This document shows positions 10,790 to 20,274 of a DNA stretch of 64,000 bases, in pieces. Under the pieces are notes generated by a model, which saw only the letters and a list, made by a program, of their open reading frames with translations, ran no database searches and was not told the origin of the DNA. A program made the translations under genes and the position numbers. Each line of letters starts with the position of its first letter. Within the stretch, counting starts at the first letter, position 1. The stretch is from assembly GCA_031216755.1 (NCBI GenBank), contig JARUHG010000004.1:62001-126000 (forward strand), written 5' to 3'. This DNA is from Lysobacter arvi. Its GTDB lineage: Bacteria > Pseudomonadota > Gammaproteobacteria > Xanthomonadales > Xanthomonadaceae.

Positions 10790-11131
10790 ATGCACACGCC
10801 TTCCGAACCGCGCGTGCGGCTGGTGCTCAGCACCTGCCCCGACGCCCAGACCGCCGACGCCCTCGCCACCGCGCTGGTGGACGAGCGCCTGGCGGCGTGC
10901 GTGAACGTGCTGCCCGGCGTGCGCTCGACGTACCGCTGGGAGGGTGCGATCGAACGCGGCGAGGAAGTCCTGCTGCTGATCAAGACCACGGCCGCGCGCC
11001 AGGACGCCCTGATCGCGCGCCTGCAGGCCCTGCATCCGTATGAACTGCCCGAGGCGCTCGCGGTCGAAGCCCTCGGCGGCCTCGCCGCCTACCTGGCCTG
11101 GGTGGACGAACAGACACGTGACGATGACTGA
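10790..11131 (+). CDS. cutA: Divalent-cation tolerance protein CutA
   Basis: 113 aa, typical for CutA1. The core LVLSTCPDAQTADALATALV, LAACVNVLPGVRSTYRW and HPYELPEALAVEA are family signatures; the protein forms a trimeric ferredoxin-like fold related to PII. The name comes from copper sensitivity of mutants, but the biochemical role is unsettled. It is followed by dsbD with an eight-base overlap, the same cutA-dsbD order as in E. coli. Confidence 0.95.
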   Translation: MHTPSEPRVRLVLSTCPDAQTADALATALVDERLAACVNVLPGVRSTYRWEGAIERGEEVLLLIKTTAARQDALIARLQALHPYELPEALAVEALGGLAAYLAWVDEQTRDDD

Positions 11132-13547
11132 CCCGATCCGAACGCGCGCCGCGCGCCTGTTTTCCTTCCTCCTGCCGTTCGCACTGGCCCTTGCCGCGAT
11201 GCCGGCCGCCGCCGCGATCGACCCCGACGACCTGCTGCCGGTGGACGACGCCTTCGCGCTTCGCGCCGAGGCGCCGTCGGCCGATCGCATCGAGATCCGC
11301 TGGCGCATCGCGGACGGCTACTACCTGTACCGGCACCGCATCGCCGTGCAGGCCGACGCGGGCTTCGCCGCGCAGCCGCTGCAGTTGCCGCAGGGCGACG
11401 CGCACGAGGACGAGTTCTTCGGCAAGGTCGAAACCTACCGCCAGCAACTCACCGCCGTGCTGCCCGGCCAGGCCGCCGCGCGCACGGCCACGCTGAAGAT
11501 CAAGTACCAGGGCTGCGCCGACGCGGGCATCTGCTACCCGCCGCAGACGCGCACCGTGTCCGTCGCGCTGCCGGCCGCCGCGCAGGGCGGGACGGCGAAG
11601 CCGCTGGTGAGCTTCGGTCCGCGCGCCAACGCGCCGCTCGGCGGCGGACTGCTCGGGCAGAACAGCGCGGCCGGCACCGACGCACTCCCGTTGCCGCCGG
11701 AACAGGCGTTCGGCTTCGAGGCGATCGCCGGCGACGGCCATACGCTGCTGCTTCGCTTCACGCCGGCGAAGGGCTACTACCTCTATCGCGACAAGACCAC
11801 GCTGAAGCTCGACGCCGCTTCGACGAAGGCCGGTTTCTCCCTGGGCGCGCCGCGCTGGCCGCGAGGCGTGGCGCATCGCGACGAACACTTCGGCGACGTC
11901 GTCGTGTACTTCGACCAGATCGACGTGCCGGTGCCGGTGACCGCGCGCACGACCGACGCGGCAACGCTGCGCCTGACCGCCGGCTTCCAGGGTTGCCAGA
12001 CCGACGGCATCTGCTATCCGCCGATGACGCGCGTCGTCGACGTCGCGCTGCCCGCGCGCAAGGCGCAGGCGACCTCCAGCGCCCCCGCGCCGCAGGCCCC
12101 AACGACGCCCGTCGCGCAGACCACGACGCCGGATGCAGGCGGCGACGCGGCAGTCGACGCGCCACAGACGGAGGCCGCATCCTCCGCAGCGCCGTCCGGC
12201 ATCGAAACGCCGGACGCCAACGACGGTGTCTTCGAACAGGCCGAGGACGCCCGCCTGGCGGCCGCGTTGTCGGGCAAGGGCCGCTGGGTCGCGCTACTGA
12301 CCTTCTTCGCGCTCGGCCTGGGCCTGTCGTTCACACCGTGCGTGCTGCCGATGATCCCCATCCTGTCGGGGCTCATCGCCGGACAGGGCCCGAACCTGGG
12401 CGTGCGCCGCGCCCTCACGCTGTCCTTCGTGTACGTGCTGGCGAGCGCGCTGGTGTTCACGGCCGCAGGCGTGGTGGCCGGCCTGGTCGGCGCGAACCTG
12501 CAGGTCGCCTTCCAGACGCCGTGGGTGATCGTCGCGTTCGCTGCGCTGTTCGTGCTGCTGTCGCTGTCGAGCTTCGGGCTGTACGAACTGCAGCTGCCGT
12601 CGGCGCTGCGCGCGAAGCTCGGTGCGTTGAGCGATCGCCAGCGCGGTGGATCGCTGGTCGGCGTCGCCGCGATGGGGGCGTTGTCTGCGCTGATCGTCGG
12701 CCCCTGCGTTGCGCCGCCGCTCGCCGCGGCCGTGCTCTACATCGGGCAGACGCAGGACCCGACGTTCGGCGGCGCCGCACTGTTCCTGCTGGCGATGGGG
12801 ATGGGCGTGCCGCTGCTGTTGTTCGGCGTGGCCGCGGGCAAGGGCCTGCCGACCAGCGGGCCGTGGATGGTCGCGGTGCAGCGCGCGTTCGGCTTCGTGT
12901 TCCTGGGGCTGGCGGTGTGGATGCTGTCGCGCATCGTGCCTGGCCCGGTGACGCTGGCGCTGTGGGGCGTGCTGCTGCTCGCCGCGGCCTCCACCACGGC
13001 CGTGGTCGTGCGCCAGTCGCGCCATGACGGCGCGCGGATCATGGGCTGGACCACCGCGCTGGTGCTCGGCCTGTTCGGCGCGGCGCAGTTGGTCGGCGCG
13101 ATGGCCGGCAGCCGCGATCCCCTCAAGCCGCTCGCCGGCGTCATCGGCGGGGGCGCGCAGGTCGAAGCCGACCTGCCGTTCCGCAAGATCAAATCCACCG
13201 GCGACCTCGACCGGGAGATCGCCGCGGCCAAGGCAGCCGGCAAGCCGCTCATGCTCGACTTCTATGCCGACTGGTGCGTGGCCTGCAAGGAGATGGAGAA
13301 GTACACCTTCCCGGACCCGGCCGTGCACGCGGCGCTGGACGGCTTCGTGCTGCTCAAGGCCGACGTCACCGCCAACGACGACACCGACCAGGCGCTGATG
13401 AAGCGGCTGGGCATCATCGGCCCGCCGGCGACGCTGTGGTATCGCGACGGCGCCGAGCGCCGCGAACTGCGGCTGTTCGGCTTCGAGGACGCCGAGAACT
13501 TCGTTGAACGCGCCGGGCGCGCGCAACCGGCACCGGCGTCCCGCTGA
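11124..13547 (+). CDS. dsbD: Protein-disulfide reductase DsbD with two tandem N-terminal domains
   Basis: 807 aa with a signal peptide (residues 1-31). Two consecutive nDsbD-like domains are seen: about 35-150 with C131/C137 in QGCADAGICYPP, and about 190-310 with C291/C297 in QGCQTDGICYPP. E. coli DsbD (about 565 aa) has one. A Pro/Ala linker leads to the membrane domain with the redox Cys pair C406 (TPCVLPMIP) and C528 (GPCVAPPLA), then a thioredoxin domain with WCVAC (C718/C721). It moves electrons from cytoplasmic thioredoxin to periplasmic thiol proteins. Start at the ATG 11124, overlapping cutA; it shares one base with the tlpA-like gene downstream. Confidence 0.95.
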   Translation: MTDPIRTRAARLFSFLLPFALALAAMPAAAAIDPDDLLPVDDAFALRAEAPSADRIEIRWRIADGYYLYRHRIAVQADAGFAAQPLQLPQGDAHEDEFFGKVETYRQQLTAVLPGQAAARTATLKIKYQGCADAGICYPPQTRTVSVALPAAAQGGTAKPLVSFGPRANAPLGGGLLGQNSAAGTDALPLPPEQAFGFEAIAGDGHTLLLRFTPAKGYYLYRDKTTLKLDAASTKAGFSLGAPRWPRGVAHRDEHFGDVVVYFDQIDVPVPVTARTTDAATLRLTAGFQGCQTDGICYPPMTRVVDVALPARKAQATSSAPAPQAPTTPVAQTTTPDAGGDAAVDAPQTEAASSAAPSGIETPDANDGVFEQAEDARLAAALSGKGRWVALLTFFALGLGLSFTPCVLPMIPILSGLIAGQGPNLGVRRALTLSFVYVLASALVFTAAGVVAGLVGANLQVAFQTPWVIVAFAALFVLLSLSSFGLYELQLPSALRAKLGALSDRQRGGSLVGVAAMGALSALIVGPCVAPPLAAAVLYIGQTQDPTFGGAALFLLAMGMGVPLLLFGVAAGKGLPTSGPWMVAVQRAFGFVFLGLAVWMLSRIVPGPVTLALWGVLLLAAASTTAVVVRQSRHDGARIMGWTTALVLGLFGAAQLVGAMAGSRDPLKPLAGVIGGGAQVEADLPFRKIKSTGDLDREIAAAKAAGKPLMLDFYADWCVACKEMEKYTFPDPAVHAALDGFVLLKADVTANDDTDQALMKRLGIIGPPATLWYRDGAERRELRLFGFEDAENFVERAGRAQPAPASR

Positions 13548-14143
13548 TGGGGTCGACGGCCAAGATCCTGCTCGTCGCGGCGATCGCCGGCGCGCTGGGC
13601 GTCGTCGCCGGACTCGTCGTGAACGGTCCCGGCCCGCTGTTGCGCACGGAGGTCGGCCAGCGCGCGCTGCAGTCCGCGATGGAGGCCAGCGCGCCCCGGC
13701 CGCCGGCGGACCTCGCCGTGGCGCGACGCGGCGAGATCGTCCCGACGATCCGACTGCCGGCGCTCGACGGCCGTTCCATCGAACTGCCCACCGCCTACGC
13801 CGGCCGGCCGGTGCTGGTGAACCTGTGGGCGAGCTGGTGCGGCCCCTGCATCGAGGAAATGCCGGAGCTGGACCGCTTCGCCGCGGCCCAGGGCGCGAAC
13901 GGCACGCAAGTGGTCGGCATCGCGCTCGACGATCCCGCCGCAGTGGACGCCTTCCTGAAGCGCGTGCCGGTTCGCTATCCCATCCTGCTCGACGAGCCGG
14001 GGCCGCGCGACGCGGGCGTGCAACTCGGCAATCCCAAGGGCGTCCTGCCCTATACCGCGCTGGTGGCCGCGGACGGCCGGCTGATCAAGCAGAAAATCGG
14101 GCCGTTCCAGCACGGCGAAATCGATAACTGGGTCGCGGATTAG
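13547..14143 (+). CDS. TlpA-family membrane-anchored thiol-disulfide oxidoreductase
   Basis: 198 aa. An N-terminal membrane anchor (residues about 5-27) is followed by a thioredoxin fold with the active site [17 protein letters not shown] (C98, C101) and a cis-Pro region GVLPYTALV. It is joined to dsbD by a TGATG stop-start overlap, so the protein is a likely periplasmic partner that receives electrons from DsbD, for example for cytochrome c or protein repair. It is not specific enough to be called CcmG. Confidence 0.9.
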   Translation: MGSTAKILLVAAIAGALGVVAGLVVNGPGPLLRTEVGQRALQSAMEASAPRPPADLAVARRGEIVPTIRLPALDGRSIELPTAYAGRPVLVNLWASWCGPCIEEMPELDRFAAAQGANGTQVVGIALDDPAAVDAFLKRVPVRYPILLDEPGPRDAGVQLGNPKGVLPYTALVAADGRLIKQKIGPFQHGEIDNWVAD

Positions 14144-14280
14144 AGCGACCACTCAAACGCCTGATTAAAATCCGCGAACTTCGTCGATACGGCGGCGAAC
14201 GTCTGGACACCCCTTCGGGCATGGCGCACACTGCCGGCCTTCGATCCCTTCGACGCGCGTCGACGCGAGTTCCCGGCCCC

Positions 14281-14736
14281 ATGGCGAAGCTGCTGGTCCT
14301 GCACGGCCCCAACCTCAACCTGCTCGGCACGCGCGAGCCGGAGGTCTACGGCCGCGCGACGCTCGCCGACATCGACAGCTCGCTGCGCGAGCGCGTCGAG
14401 GCCGCCGGCCATGCGTTCGAGAGCCTGCAGTCCAACGCCGAGCACGTGCTCGTCGACCGCCTCCAGGCCGCGCGCCAGGACGGCACGACCTTCATCCTGA
14501 TCAACCCCGCGGCCTTCACCCACACCAGCGTCGCGATCCGCGATGCGCTGGCCGCGATCGCCCTGCCCTTCATCGAAGTCCACCTGTCCAACCCGCACCG
14601 CCGCGAGCCCTTCCGCCACACGAGCTACTTCAGCGACCTGGCGGTGGGCGTGGTGTGCGGCTTCGGCGCGGACAGCTACCGATACGCGCTCGACGCCGCG
14701 CTGGCCCGGATGGCCGCGCCCGCCGGGTCGCCCTGA
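14281..14736 (+). CDS. aroQ: Type II 3-dehydroquinate dehydratase
   Basis: 151 aa, normal for the dodecameric type II enzyme. Visible: [20 protein letters not shown] with the catalytic Tyr, the Asn-containing [17 protein letters not shown], and [18 protein letters not shown] with the catalytic His. It converts 3-dehydroquinate to 3-dehydroshikimate in the shikimate pathway. An ATG 60 bases upstream is in frame, but [11 protein letters not shown] is the usual start. First gene of the aroQ-accB-accC run conserved in gammaproteobacteria. Confidence 0.97.
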   Translation: MAKLLVLHGPNLNLLGTREPEVYGRATLADIDSSLRERVEAAGHAFESLQSNAEHVLVDRLQAARQDGTTFILINPAAFTHTSVAIRDALAAIALPFIEVHLSNPHRREPFRHTSYFSDLAVGVVCGFGADSYRYALDAALARMAAPAGSP

Positions 14737-14786
14737 CATCCACCTGCCTGCCCGCTCGCCGGGCGCATGCAACCTGAGGCCCGAAC

Positions 14787-15257
14787 ATGGACCTGCGCAA
14801 AATCAAGAAACTGATCGACCTGCTCGAGGAATCCAACCTCGCCGAGATCGAGATCAAGGAGGGCGAGGAATCCGTCCGCCTGGCACGGACGCCCAAGGGC
14901 GTGCAGGTTGCCGCGGCACCGGTCGTGCAGGCCGCTCCCGCGCCGGCCCCGGTGATGCCGATGCACGGTCCGACCGAAGCGGCCAGCGGCGGCGCACCCA
15001 AGCCCGCCGCGGACCTGCCGCCGGGGCACATCGTGCGCGCGCCGATGGTCGGCACCTTCTACGCGTCGCCCTCGCCGGACAAGCCGTCCTTCGTGAGCGT
15101 CGGGCAGGCGGTCAAGGCCGGCGACACGCTGGGCATCATCGAGGCAATGAAGATGTTCAATCCGATCGAAGCCGACGTCGCCGGCACGGTGCTCAAGGTG
15201 ATGGTCGAGAACGGCCAGCCGATCGAGTTCGACCAGCCGCTGTTCGTCATCGGTTGA
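14787..15257 (+). CDS. accB: Acetyl-CoA carboxylase biotin carboxyl carrier protein
   Basis: 156 aa. Begins [20 protein letters not shown], has an Ala/Pro linker (about 40-75), and the biotinyl domain with [17 protein letters not shown]; the Lys of EAMKM is the biotinylation site. The thumb segment [13 protein letters not shown] is present. It carries carboxybiotin between AccC and the transferase in fatty acid synthesis. Separated from accC by a 123-base spacer that contains a palindromic repeat. Confidence 0.97.
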   Translation: MDLRKIKKLIDLLEESNLAEIEIKEGEESVRLARTPKGVQVAAAPVVQAAPAPAPVMPMHGPTEAASGGAPKPAADLPPGHIVRAPMVGTFYASPSPDKPSFVSVGQAVKAGDTLGIIEAMKMFNPIEADVAGTVLKVMVENGQPIEFDQPLFVIG

Positions 15258-15263
15258 ATCTGG

Positions 15264-15353
15264 CGGGACCCGGGACCCGGACCCCGGGACCCGTGAAGGC
15301 AGGCGATCGCGCTCCGCCCCTCACGCGTCCCCGGTCCCCGATCCCGGGTCCCG
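15264..15353. repeat. Cruciform-type repeat between accB and accC
   Basis: Outer arms cgggacccggg (15264-15274) and cccgggtcccg (15343-15353) are perfect 11-base inverted complements. Inside them further ccgggac/gtccccgg units repeat on both sides of a central caggcgatcgcgctc. No T-tract follows, so it is not a simple terminator; it would form a long stem in the accBC transcript. The word ccccggtccccg also occurs in the groES-groEL spacer. Confidence 0.75.
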
Positions 15354-15380
15354 ATAAACGCATCAAGCCGGGACATCCCA

Positions 15381-16748
15381 ATGCTCGACAAAGTTGTCAT
15401 TGCCAACCGCGGTGAGATCGCGCTGCGCATCCTGCGCGCGTGCCACGCGCTGGGCATCCGCACGGTCGCGGTGCATTCCACCGTCGACCGCAACCTCAAG
15501 CACGTCGCGATGGCCGACGAGTCGGTCTGCATCGGTCCGGCGCCGTCGACCGACAGCTACCTCAACATGGCCTCGATCATCGCCGCGGCGGAAGTCACCG
15601 ACGCGCAGGCGATCCATCCCGGCTACGGCTTCCTGTCGGAAAACGCCGACTTCGCCGAACGGGTGGAGCAGTCCGGCTTCATCTTCATCGGGCCGAAGGC
15701 CGACACGATCCGCCTGATGGGCGACAAGGTCGAGGCGATCCGCGCCATGAAGGCCGCCGGCGTCCCGTGCGTGCCCGGCAGCGGCGGACCGCTCGGCGAC
15801 GACGCGGCCACCAACGTCAAGATCGCGCGCGAGATCGGCTATCCGGTGATCGTGAAGGCCGCAGGCGGCGGCGGCGGTCGCGGCATGCGCGTGGTGCACA
15901 CCGAAGCGCATCTGACCGCGGCGATCCAGACCACGAAGAGCGAGGCCAAGGCCGCGTTCGGCAACGACATGGTCTACATGGAGAAGTTCCTGGAGAACCC
16001 GCGCCACGTGGAGATCCAGGTGCTCGCCGACGGCCAGGGCGGCGCGATCCACCTGGGCGAACGCGACTGCTCGATGCAGCGCCGCCACCAGAAGGTCGTC
16101 GAGGAAGCGCCGGCGCCCGGCATCACGCCGGAGCAGCGCGCGGAAATCGGCAAGGTCTGCGTCGAGGCCTGCCTTCGCATCGGCTATCGCGGCGCCGGCA
16201 CGTTCGAGTTCCTCTACGAGAACGGCCGCTTCTACTTCATCGAGATGAACACCCGCATCCAGGTCGAGCATCCGGTCACCGAACTGGTCACCGGCATCGA
16301 TCTGGTACGCGAGCAGCTGATGATCGCCGCCGGCCACAAACTGTCGATCAGGCAGAGCGATGTCGTGCTGGAGGGCCACGCGATCGAGTGCCGCATCAAC
16401 GCGGAGGACCCGGAAACCTTCATGCCCTTCCCGGGCCTGATCCAGCATTTCCATGCACCGGGCGGCCCGGGCGTGCGCGTGGACAGCCACATCTACGAAG
16501 GCTATCGCGTGCCGCCGAACTACGACTCGATGATCGGCAAGCTGATCGTGCACGGGCCCGATCGCGAAACCGCCATCGCCCGCATGCGCGTGGCGCTGAG
16601 CGAGATGGTGGTGGACGGCATCAAGACGAACATTCCGCTGCAGCAGCGCATCATGTCCGACGCCGGCTTCCAGCAGGGCGGCATGAACATCCACTACCTG
16701 GAAAAGCGCCTGAAGGAACAGAAGGAAAAGGCGCTGTCCATCGTCTGA
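15381..16748 (+). CDS. accC: Acetyl-CoA carboxylase biotin carboxylase subunit
   Basis: 455 aa, the family's standard length. ATP-grasp enzyme: [20 protein letters not shown] at the N-terminus, the glycine-rich lid [17 protein letters not shown] (about 158-175), [20 protein letters not shown] and [14 protein letters not shown] with the catalytic Glu/Arg. It carboxylates the biotin on AccB using ATP and bicarbonate. It ends the operon: a strong terminator begins four bases after the stop. Confidence 0.98.
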   Translation: MLDKVVIANRGEIALRILRACHALGIRTVAVHSTVDRNLKHVAMADESVCIGPAPSTDSYLNMASIIAAAEVTDAQAIHPGYGFLSENADFAERVEQSGFIFIGPKADTIRLMGDKVEAIRAMKAAGVPCVPGSGGPLGDDAATNVKIAREIGYPVIVKAAGGGGGRGMRVVHTEAHLTAAIQTTKSEAKAAFGNDMVYMEKFLENPRHVEIQVLADGQGGAIHLGERDCSMQRRHQKVVEEAPAPGITPEQRAEIGKVCVEACLRIGYRGAGTFEFLYENGRFYFIEMNTRIQVEHPVTELVTGIDLVREQLMIAAGHKLSIRQSDVVLEGHAIECRINAEDPETFMPFPGLIQHFHAPGGPGVRVDSHIYEGYRVPPNYDSMIGKLIVHGPDRETAIARMRVALSEMVVDGIKTNIPLQQRIMSDAGFQQGGMNIHYLEKRLKEQKEKALSIV

Positions 16749-16752
16749 CCCG

Positions 16753-16783
16753 AAAACCGCGGCTCCGGCCGCGGTTTTCGTTT
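16753..16783 (+). terminator. Rho-independent terminator of aroQ-accB-accC
   Basis: Perfect 11-bp stem aaaaccgcggc/gccgcggtttt with a four-base loop, followed by cgttt. It starts four bases after the accC stop. Confidence 0.9.
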
Positions 16784-16819
16784 GCACTGCCTGGATCACG
16801 CAACCGCCACGGAGCCTGC

Positions 16820-17689
16820 ATGTCCCCGCGCCTGCTCGTCCTGCTCATGATCGGCCTGTCGTCGCTGCAGGCCATCGCCGCGCCCGCCACCGCATCGGAC
16901 AAGCGCACGGCGCCCAGGCCCGCCACGGAAAAACGCGCGAACGCCAAGGCGCCGACCGACTGGCTCCAGGTCGAAACGGTCGCCATCGCCAATGACGACG
17001 TCGCGCGTGTGTACCGGGAGCAGTTGCTCGCGTGGTACCGCACCAGCGGCGCGATGGACGAGCGCGAACTGGCCGCGCTGCCGGATGCGGACTACTTCGC
17101 CTTCCGCCCGGACCTGACGAGCTTTTCGATCGACAGCGGTGAATCGGCCGGACAGTGGACGTTCGCGCCCCCGGACCAGGGCCGCTGGCCGGGCGCGGCG
17201 GTGCAGGTGATCGACCGTTCCGACGAATCGAACTACCGCATCCTCGCGCGCGTGCACTGCGATGCGGCCACGCCGGGCTGCCGCCGGCTGCGTGCGGAGA
17301 CGGCCGCCATGGCGCCGCCGGAGCCCTCCACGCGCGACGACTCGGCCTCCTACGACGCATGGCGCCGGCTCATCGAGAAGGAAGCCTGCACGGCGGCGCC
17401 GAAAGCGATGCCTGCGCCGCGTTATCCGGAGAGCCTGGCGCGCAAGGGCAGCGGCGGGCGCGTCGAGCTGCGCCTGCTGGTGAATCCGTGCGGGGAAGTG
17501 CGTGCGGTGCGACTGAGCGAGTCGTCGGGCTATCCGCAGCTGGACCAGTCGGCGATCGACACCGCCTGGGATTGGCGCATCCAGTCGGAACGGCAGGCGT
17601 CGGGCGCGATCGTGCGGGTGCCGGTGGATTTCGTCCCGCCGCAATCCGAAGCGGCGCCGGTCGGGCGCGTGGAGCGGGCGTCGCGCTGA
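16820..17689 (+). CDS. Periplasmic protein with TonB C-terminal domain
   Basis: 289 aa. GGAG lies six bases before the ATG. Residues 1-20 are a signal peptide (MSPRLLVLLMIGLSSLQAIA) rather than a TonB-style membrane anchor. The C-terminal third is a TonB_C domain: AMPAPRYPESLARKGSGG, VELRLLVNPCGEVRAVRLSE, then AIDTAWDWRI. The central part (about 45-180) is not recognised and has a Cys pair. It could couple to an outer-membrane receptor or simply use the fold for protein binding. It interrupts the usual accC-prmA adjacency. Confidence 0.75.
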   Translation: MSPRLLVLLMIGLSSLQAIAAPATASDKRTAPRPATEKRANAKAPTDWLQVETVAIANDDVARVYREQLLAWYRTSGAMDERELAALPDADYFAFRPDLTSFSIDSGESAGQWTFAPPDQGRWPGAAVQVIDRSDESNYRILARVHCDAATPGCRRLRAETAAMAPPEPSTRDDSASYDAWRRLIEKEACTAAPKAMPAPRYPESLARKGSGGRVELRLLVNPCGEVRAVRLSESSGYPQLDQSAIDTAWDWRIQSERQASGAIVRVPVDFVPPQSEAAPVGRVERASR

Positions 17690-17716
17690 GGGCGCCCGCG
17701 AACGGAGTTCAGTCCT

Positions 17717-18151
17717 TCAGCGTTGCACGGCCTGCGCCGAGGCGTCGGCCGCGGCGTCGATCAGATCGGTATTGCCGAGCTTCTTGCCGGCGCTCTGGGT
17801 GCCGGCGATGGGGCGGGTTCCGGCGGTGGACGACGGATTGACCACCATCACGTACTCGCTCGAGCCGTCGGGCCAGACCACCTTGAACGTACTACCGGGC
17901 GGCAGCGTCGAGAACGGCGCGCCGCTGCTTGCGCGGTACACCGCGGCGACCTGCGCCGCGCCCGACATGCGCAGTTCCTCCGACGACCGCACGCCGGTCA
18001 CCGCCACCTGCGAGAGATGGCGGTATTCGTCGGCGAGCACGTCGATCATCACGCCCGCCGCGCCGACCGAATAGGTGGCGAACAGCAGGACCCAGAAGTA
18101 ACGGCGGACCTTCCCGGCCACCGGCCTGGTTGTCAAAGCAAGACGCTTCAT
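17717..18151 (-). CDS. Hypothetical single-span membrane protein
   Basis: 144 aa. A basic N-terminus ([20 protein letters not shown]) leads into one membrane segment (about 18-38, VLLFATYSVGAAGVMIDVLA); the rest is periplasmic with WPDGSSEYVMVV and an Ala-rich tail. No family recognised. Its ATG overlaps the stop of the upstream gene by four bases, so the two are translationally coupled and probably act together at the inner membrane. Confidence 0.65.
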   Translation of the reverse strand: MKRLALTTRPVAGKVRRYFWVLLFATYSVGAAGVMIDVLADEYRHLSQVAVTGVRSSEELRMSGAAQVAAVYRASSGAPFSTLPPGSTFKVVWPDGSSEYVMVVNPSSTAGTRPIAGTQSAGKKLGNTDLIDAAADASAQAVQR

Positions 18152-19143
18152 TTCAGTTCCCTCTTCCCGCCCATGAGCGAGTCGACCATGTCGTTGATCA
18201 CGTCCACGCCCTGACGCGGCACCGCGGCGTCGAAGACGAAACGTTCGAAATCCTGCCCCGGCACGCTGGAACAGATGCCGCCGTTGGCGCAGTAGGAGGT
18301 CATCAGCGCGCTGTCGGACGTGCAGTCCATGCCGAGCCGGCATGCGGCCAATTGCCAGGCCAGTTCGGAGAACTGCGTGCCGGCCACCTGGTCGGTGTAC
18401 TCGAGCTTGCCGCTGGCGGCGATGCCCATCGCCGGCGCAAGCGCCGAGTAGGCTTCCGGGTCCTCGGATTTCTGCACGCGCTCGACGAGCTCGCGCTTGT
18501 ATTCGGGCGTGTCCTTGAGCGGTTCGCCGGCGGCCATGAGCGAGGCCTCGGCGGCGACGCTGCCGGCTTCGGCGGCTTCCACGCGCTTGAGCACGATCAT
18601 GCGCGGCGTCAGCTCGTCCTGCGGCACGAAGCGCGCGCAACGCTCGCTGACGCGCTGTCGCGCGGCGACCATCGCGGCCGAGCCGCGCATGCCCATTTCG
18701 CCGATCACGCGCGTGTCGCGGTCGAACGCCGCCGGCGCCATCGCGAAACCGGAGCAGTACTCGTACACGCGGCTGATCATCCAGATCGCATCGGCGTCGC
18801 GCGCCCGCGCGGCCGGTTCGAGCGACTGCGCATAGGCGAACAGGTCGCGACTGGAATCGAAGGCTTCGCGGATGGCCGACTGCCGCGGAACGGACGCCAC
18901 GTCCGGCACCTGGATGCCGGTGGCGCGCGGCCGGTCGACCGTACGTTGCAGACGGCCCTCGGGCAGGCGGGCGTCCACCGCGGTGGCGATGGCGACGCGC
19001 TCGACGGTGTCGTGATCGCCGCCCTGCACCCACGCCGCGACCGACGCCACGACGAGCAGCACCAGCGTCGCCCAGGCGAGCGTGCGGGTGCCCGGCCACG
19101 AAGGCGATCGTCCTCTCATCCCGGTTTGCAGGGTGTCGGTCAT
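18148..19143 (-). CDS. Hypothetical membrane-anchored periplasmic protein
   Basis: 331 aa. One N-terminal membrane segment (about 21-40, [20 protein letters not shown]) followed by a helical, Ala/Glu-rich periplasmic part. It has scattered Cys, with a dense C-terminal set ([20 protein letters not shown]) that suggests disulfides. The spacing of short helices recalls Sel1/TPR-like proteins but no repeat could be aligned by eye. Product unknown; overlaps the 144-aa membrane gene by ATGA. Confidence 0.65.
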   Translation of the reverse strand: MTDTLQTGMRGRSPSWPGTRTLAWATLVLLVVASVAAWVQGGDHDTVERVAIATAVDARLPEGRLQRTVDRPRATGIQVPDVASVPRQSAIREAFDSSRDLFAYAQSLEPAARARDADAIWMISRVYEYCSGFAMAPAAFDRDTRVIGEMGMRGSAAMVAARQRVSERCARFVPQDELTPRMIVLKRVEAAEAGSVAAEASLMAAGEPLKDTPEYKRELVERVQKSEDPEAYSALAPAMGIAASGKLEYTDQVAGTQFSELAWQLAACRLGMDCTSDSALMTSYCANGGICSSVPGQDFERFVFDAAVPRQGVDVINDMVDSLMGGKRELK

Positions 19144-19319
19144 CGGCGGGGAATGGCCGGCAGGCGCCGGCGTTGCGCCATTCTAGGCCAAGTGGTGCGC
19201 CGCACCGCCCCGGGCGACCTGAATGCGCCGAGGCGAACGCGTCCCCCGGACCCGCGCCGCTTTACGCGGCCCCCGCCACGGCCCACCATGGCCGCCCGCC
19301 GCCGTTCCCGCCCTTCGCC

Positions 19320-20240
19320 ATGCCGTTCCTCGAACTCACCCTGCCCTGCACCGAAGCCCAGCAGCCGCGTTACGAGCGCGCGCTGGAAAGCGTCGGCGCG
19401 CTGGCCGTGACCCTCGCCGACCAGCACGCCGATGCGCCCGACGAACAGGCGATTTTCGAGCCCGGCGTGGGCGAGCAGCCGCTGTGGAACGAGATGCTGC
19501 TGACCGCGCTGTTCGAAGGCGGCACCGCGCCGGCACTGCTGCTGCATGCGCTCGATGCGGCCGACGACGGCCTGGACTGGTCCCGCGCCAGCTTCCGCGA
19601 GGTCGCCGACCAGGACTGGGAACGCGCCTGGATGGACCAGTACGAACCGCTGCGCTTCGGCCGTCGCACCTGGATCGTTCCGTGGAACCATGAACTCCCC
19701 GAAGGCGCCGACGCGCCCGATGCCGCCGTGGTCCGGCTCGATCCGGGACTGGCCTTCGGCTCGGGCACGCACCCGACCACGGCGCTGTGCCTGCAATGGC
19801 TGGACGAACTCGCCGACGAGGGCGCGCTGGCCGGCCGGCGCGTGCTCGATTTCGGCTGCGGCTCGGGCATCCTCGCGCTGGCCGCGCTGAAGCTCGGCGC
19901 CGCGCAGGCCATCGGTGTCGACAACGATCCGCAGGCGCTCACCGCCACCGACGACAACGCGCAGCGCAATGGCGTGGCCGACCGCCTGGTGGCGTATTCG
20001 CCCGAGACCGAGCCGGCCGAGACGTATCCGGTCGTCGTCGCGAACATCCTCGCCTCGGCGCTGGTGGCGCTGGCCGATACGCTCACCGCGCGCGTCGCGC
20101 CGGGCGGCCGCATCGCGATGTCGGGCATCCTCGCCGGGCAGGAAGACGAGGTCATCGAGCGTTATCGCGCCGACTTCGACGACCTGCGCGCGGACCGGAT
20201 GGAAGACTGGATGTGCGTCACAGGCGTACGCCGCCGATGA
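19320..20240 (+). CDS. prmA: Ribosomal protein L11 methyltransferase
   Basis: 306 aa (E. coli PrmA 293). N-terminal substrate-recognition domain starting [10 protein letters not shown], then the AdoMet-dependent core: [20 protein letters not shown] (about 140-160), [20 protein letters not shown] as motif I, the acidic VDNDPQAL and NILASAL as the catalytic-loop motif. It trimethylates L11 at several lysines. The ATG 19320 is chosen from the family start. In many gammaproteobacteria prmA directly follows accC; here three genes intervene. Confidence 0.97.
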   Translation: MPFLELTLPCTEAQQPRYERALESVGALAVTLADQHADAPDEQAIFEPGVGEQPLWNEMLLTALFEGGTAPALLLHALDAADDGLDWSRASFREVADQDWERAWMDQYEPLRFGRRTWIVPWNHELPEGADAPDAAVVRLDPGLAFGSGTHPTTALCLQWLDELADEGALAGRRVLDFGCGSGILALAALKLGAAQAIGVDNDPQALTATDDNAQRNGVADRLVAYSPETEPAETYPVVVANILASALVALADTLTARVAPGGRIAMSGILAGQEDEVIERYRADFDDLRADRMEDWMCVTGVRRR

Positions 20241-20274
20241 CATCGGCGTGCGGCGGCATGCTTGAATAGCCGCC

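Noticed and set aside
15440..17689. 749-codon frame joining an accC shadow to the TonB-domain protein
   Set aside because: The first 460 codons are out of frame with AccC and cross the accC terminator; the real start is at 16820 after GGAG and begins with a signal peptide.
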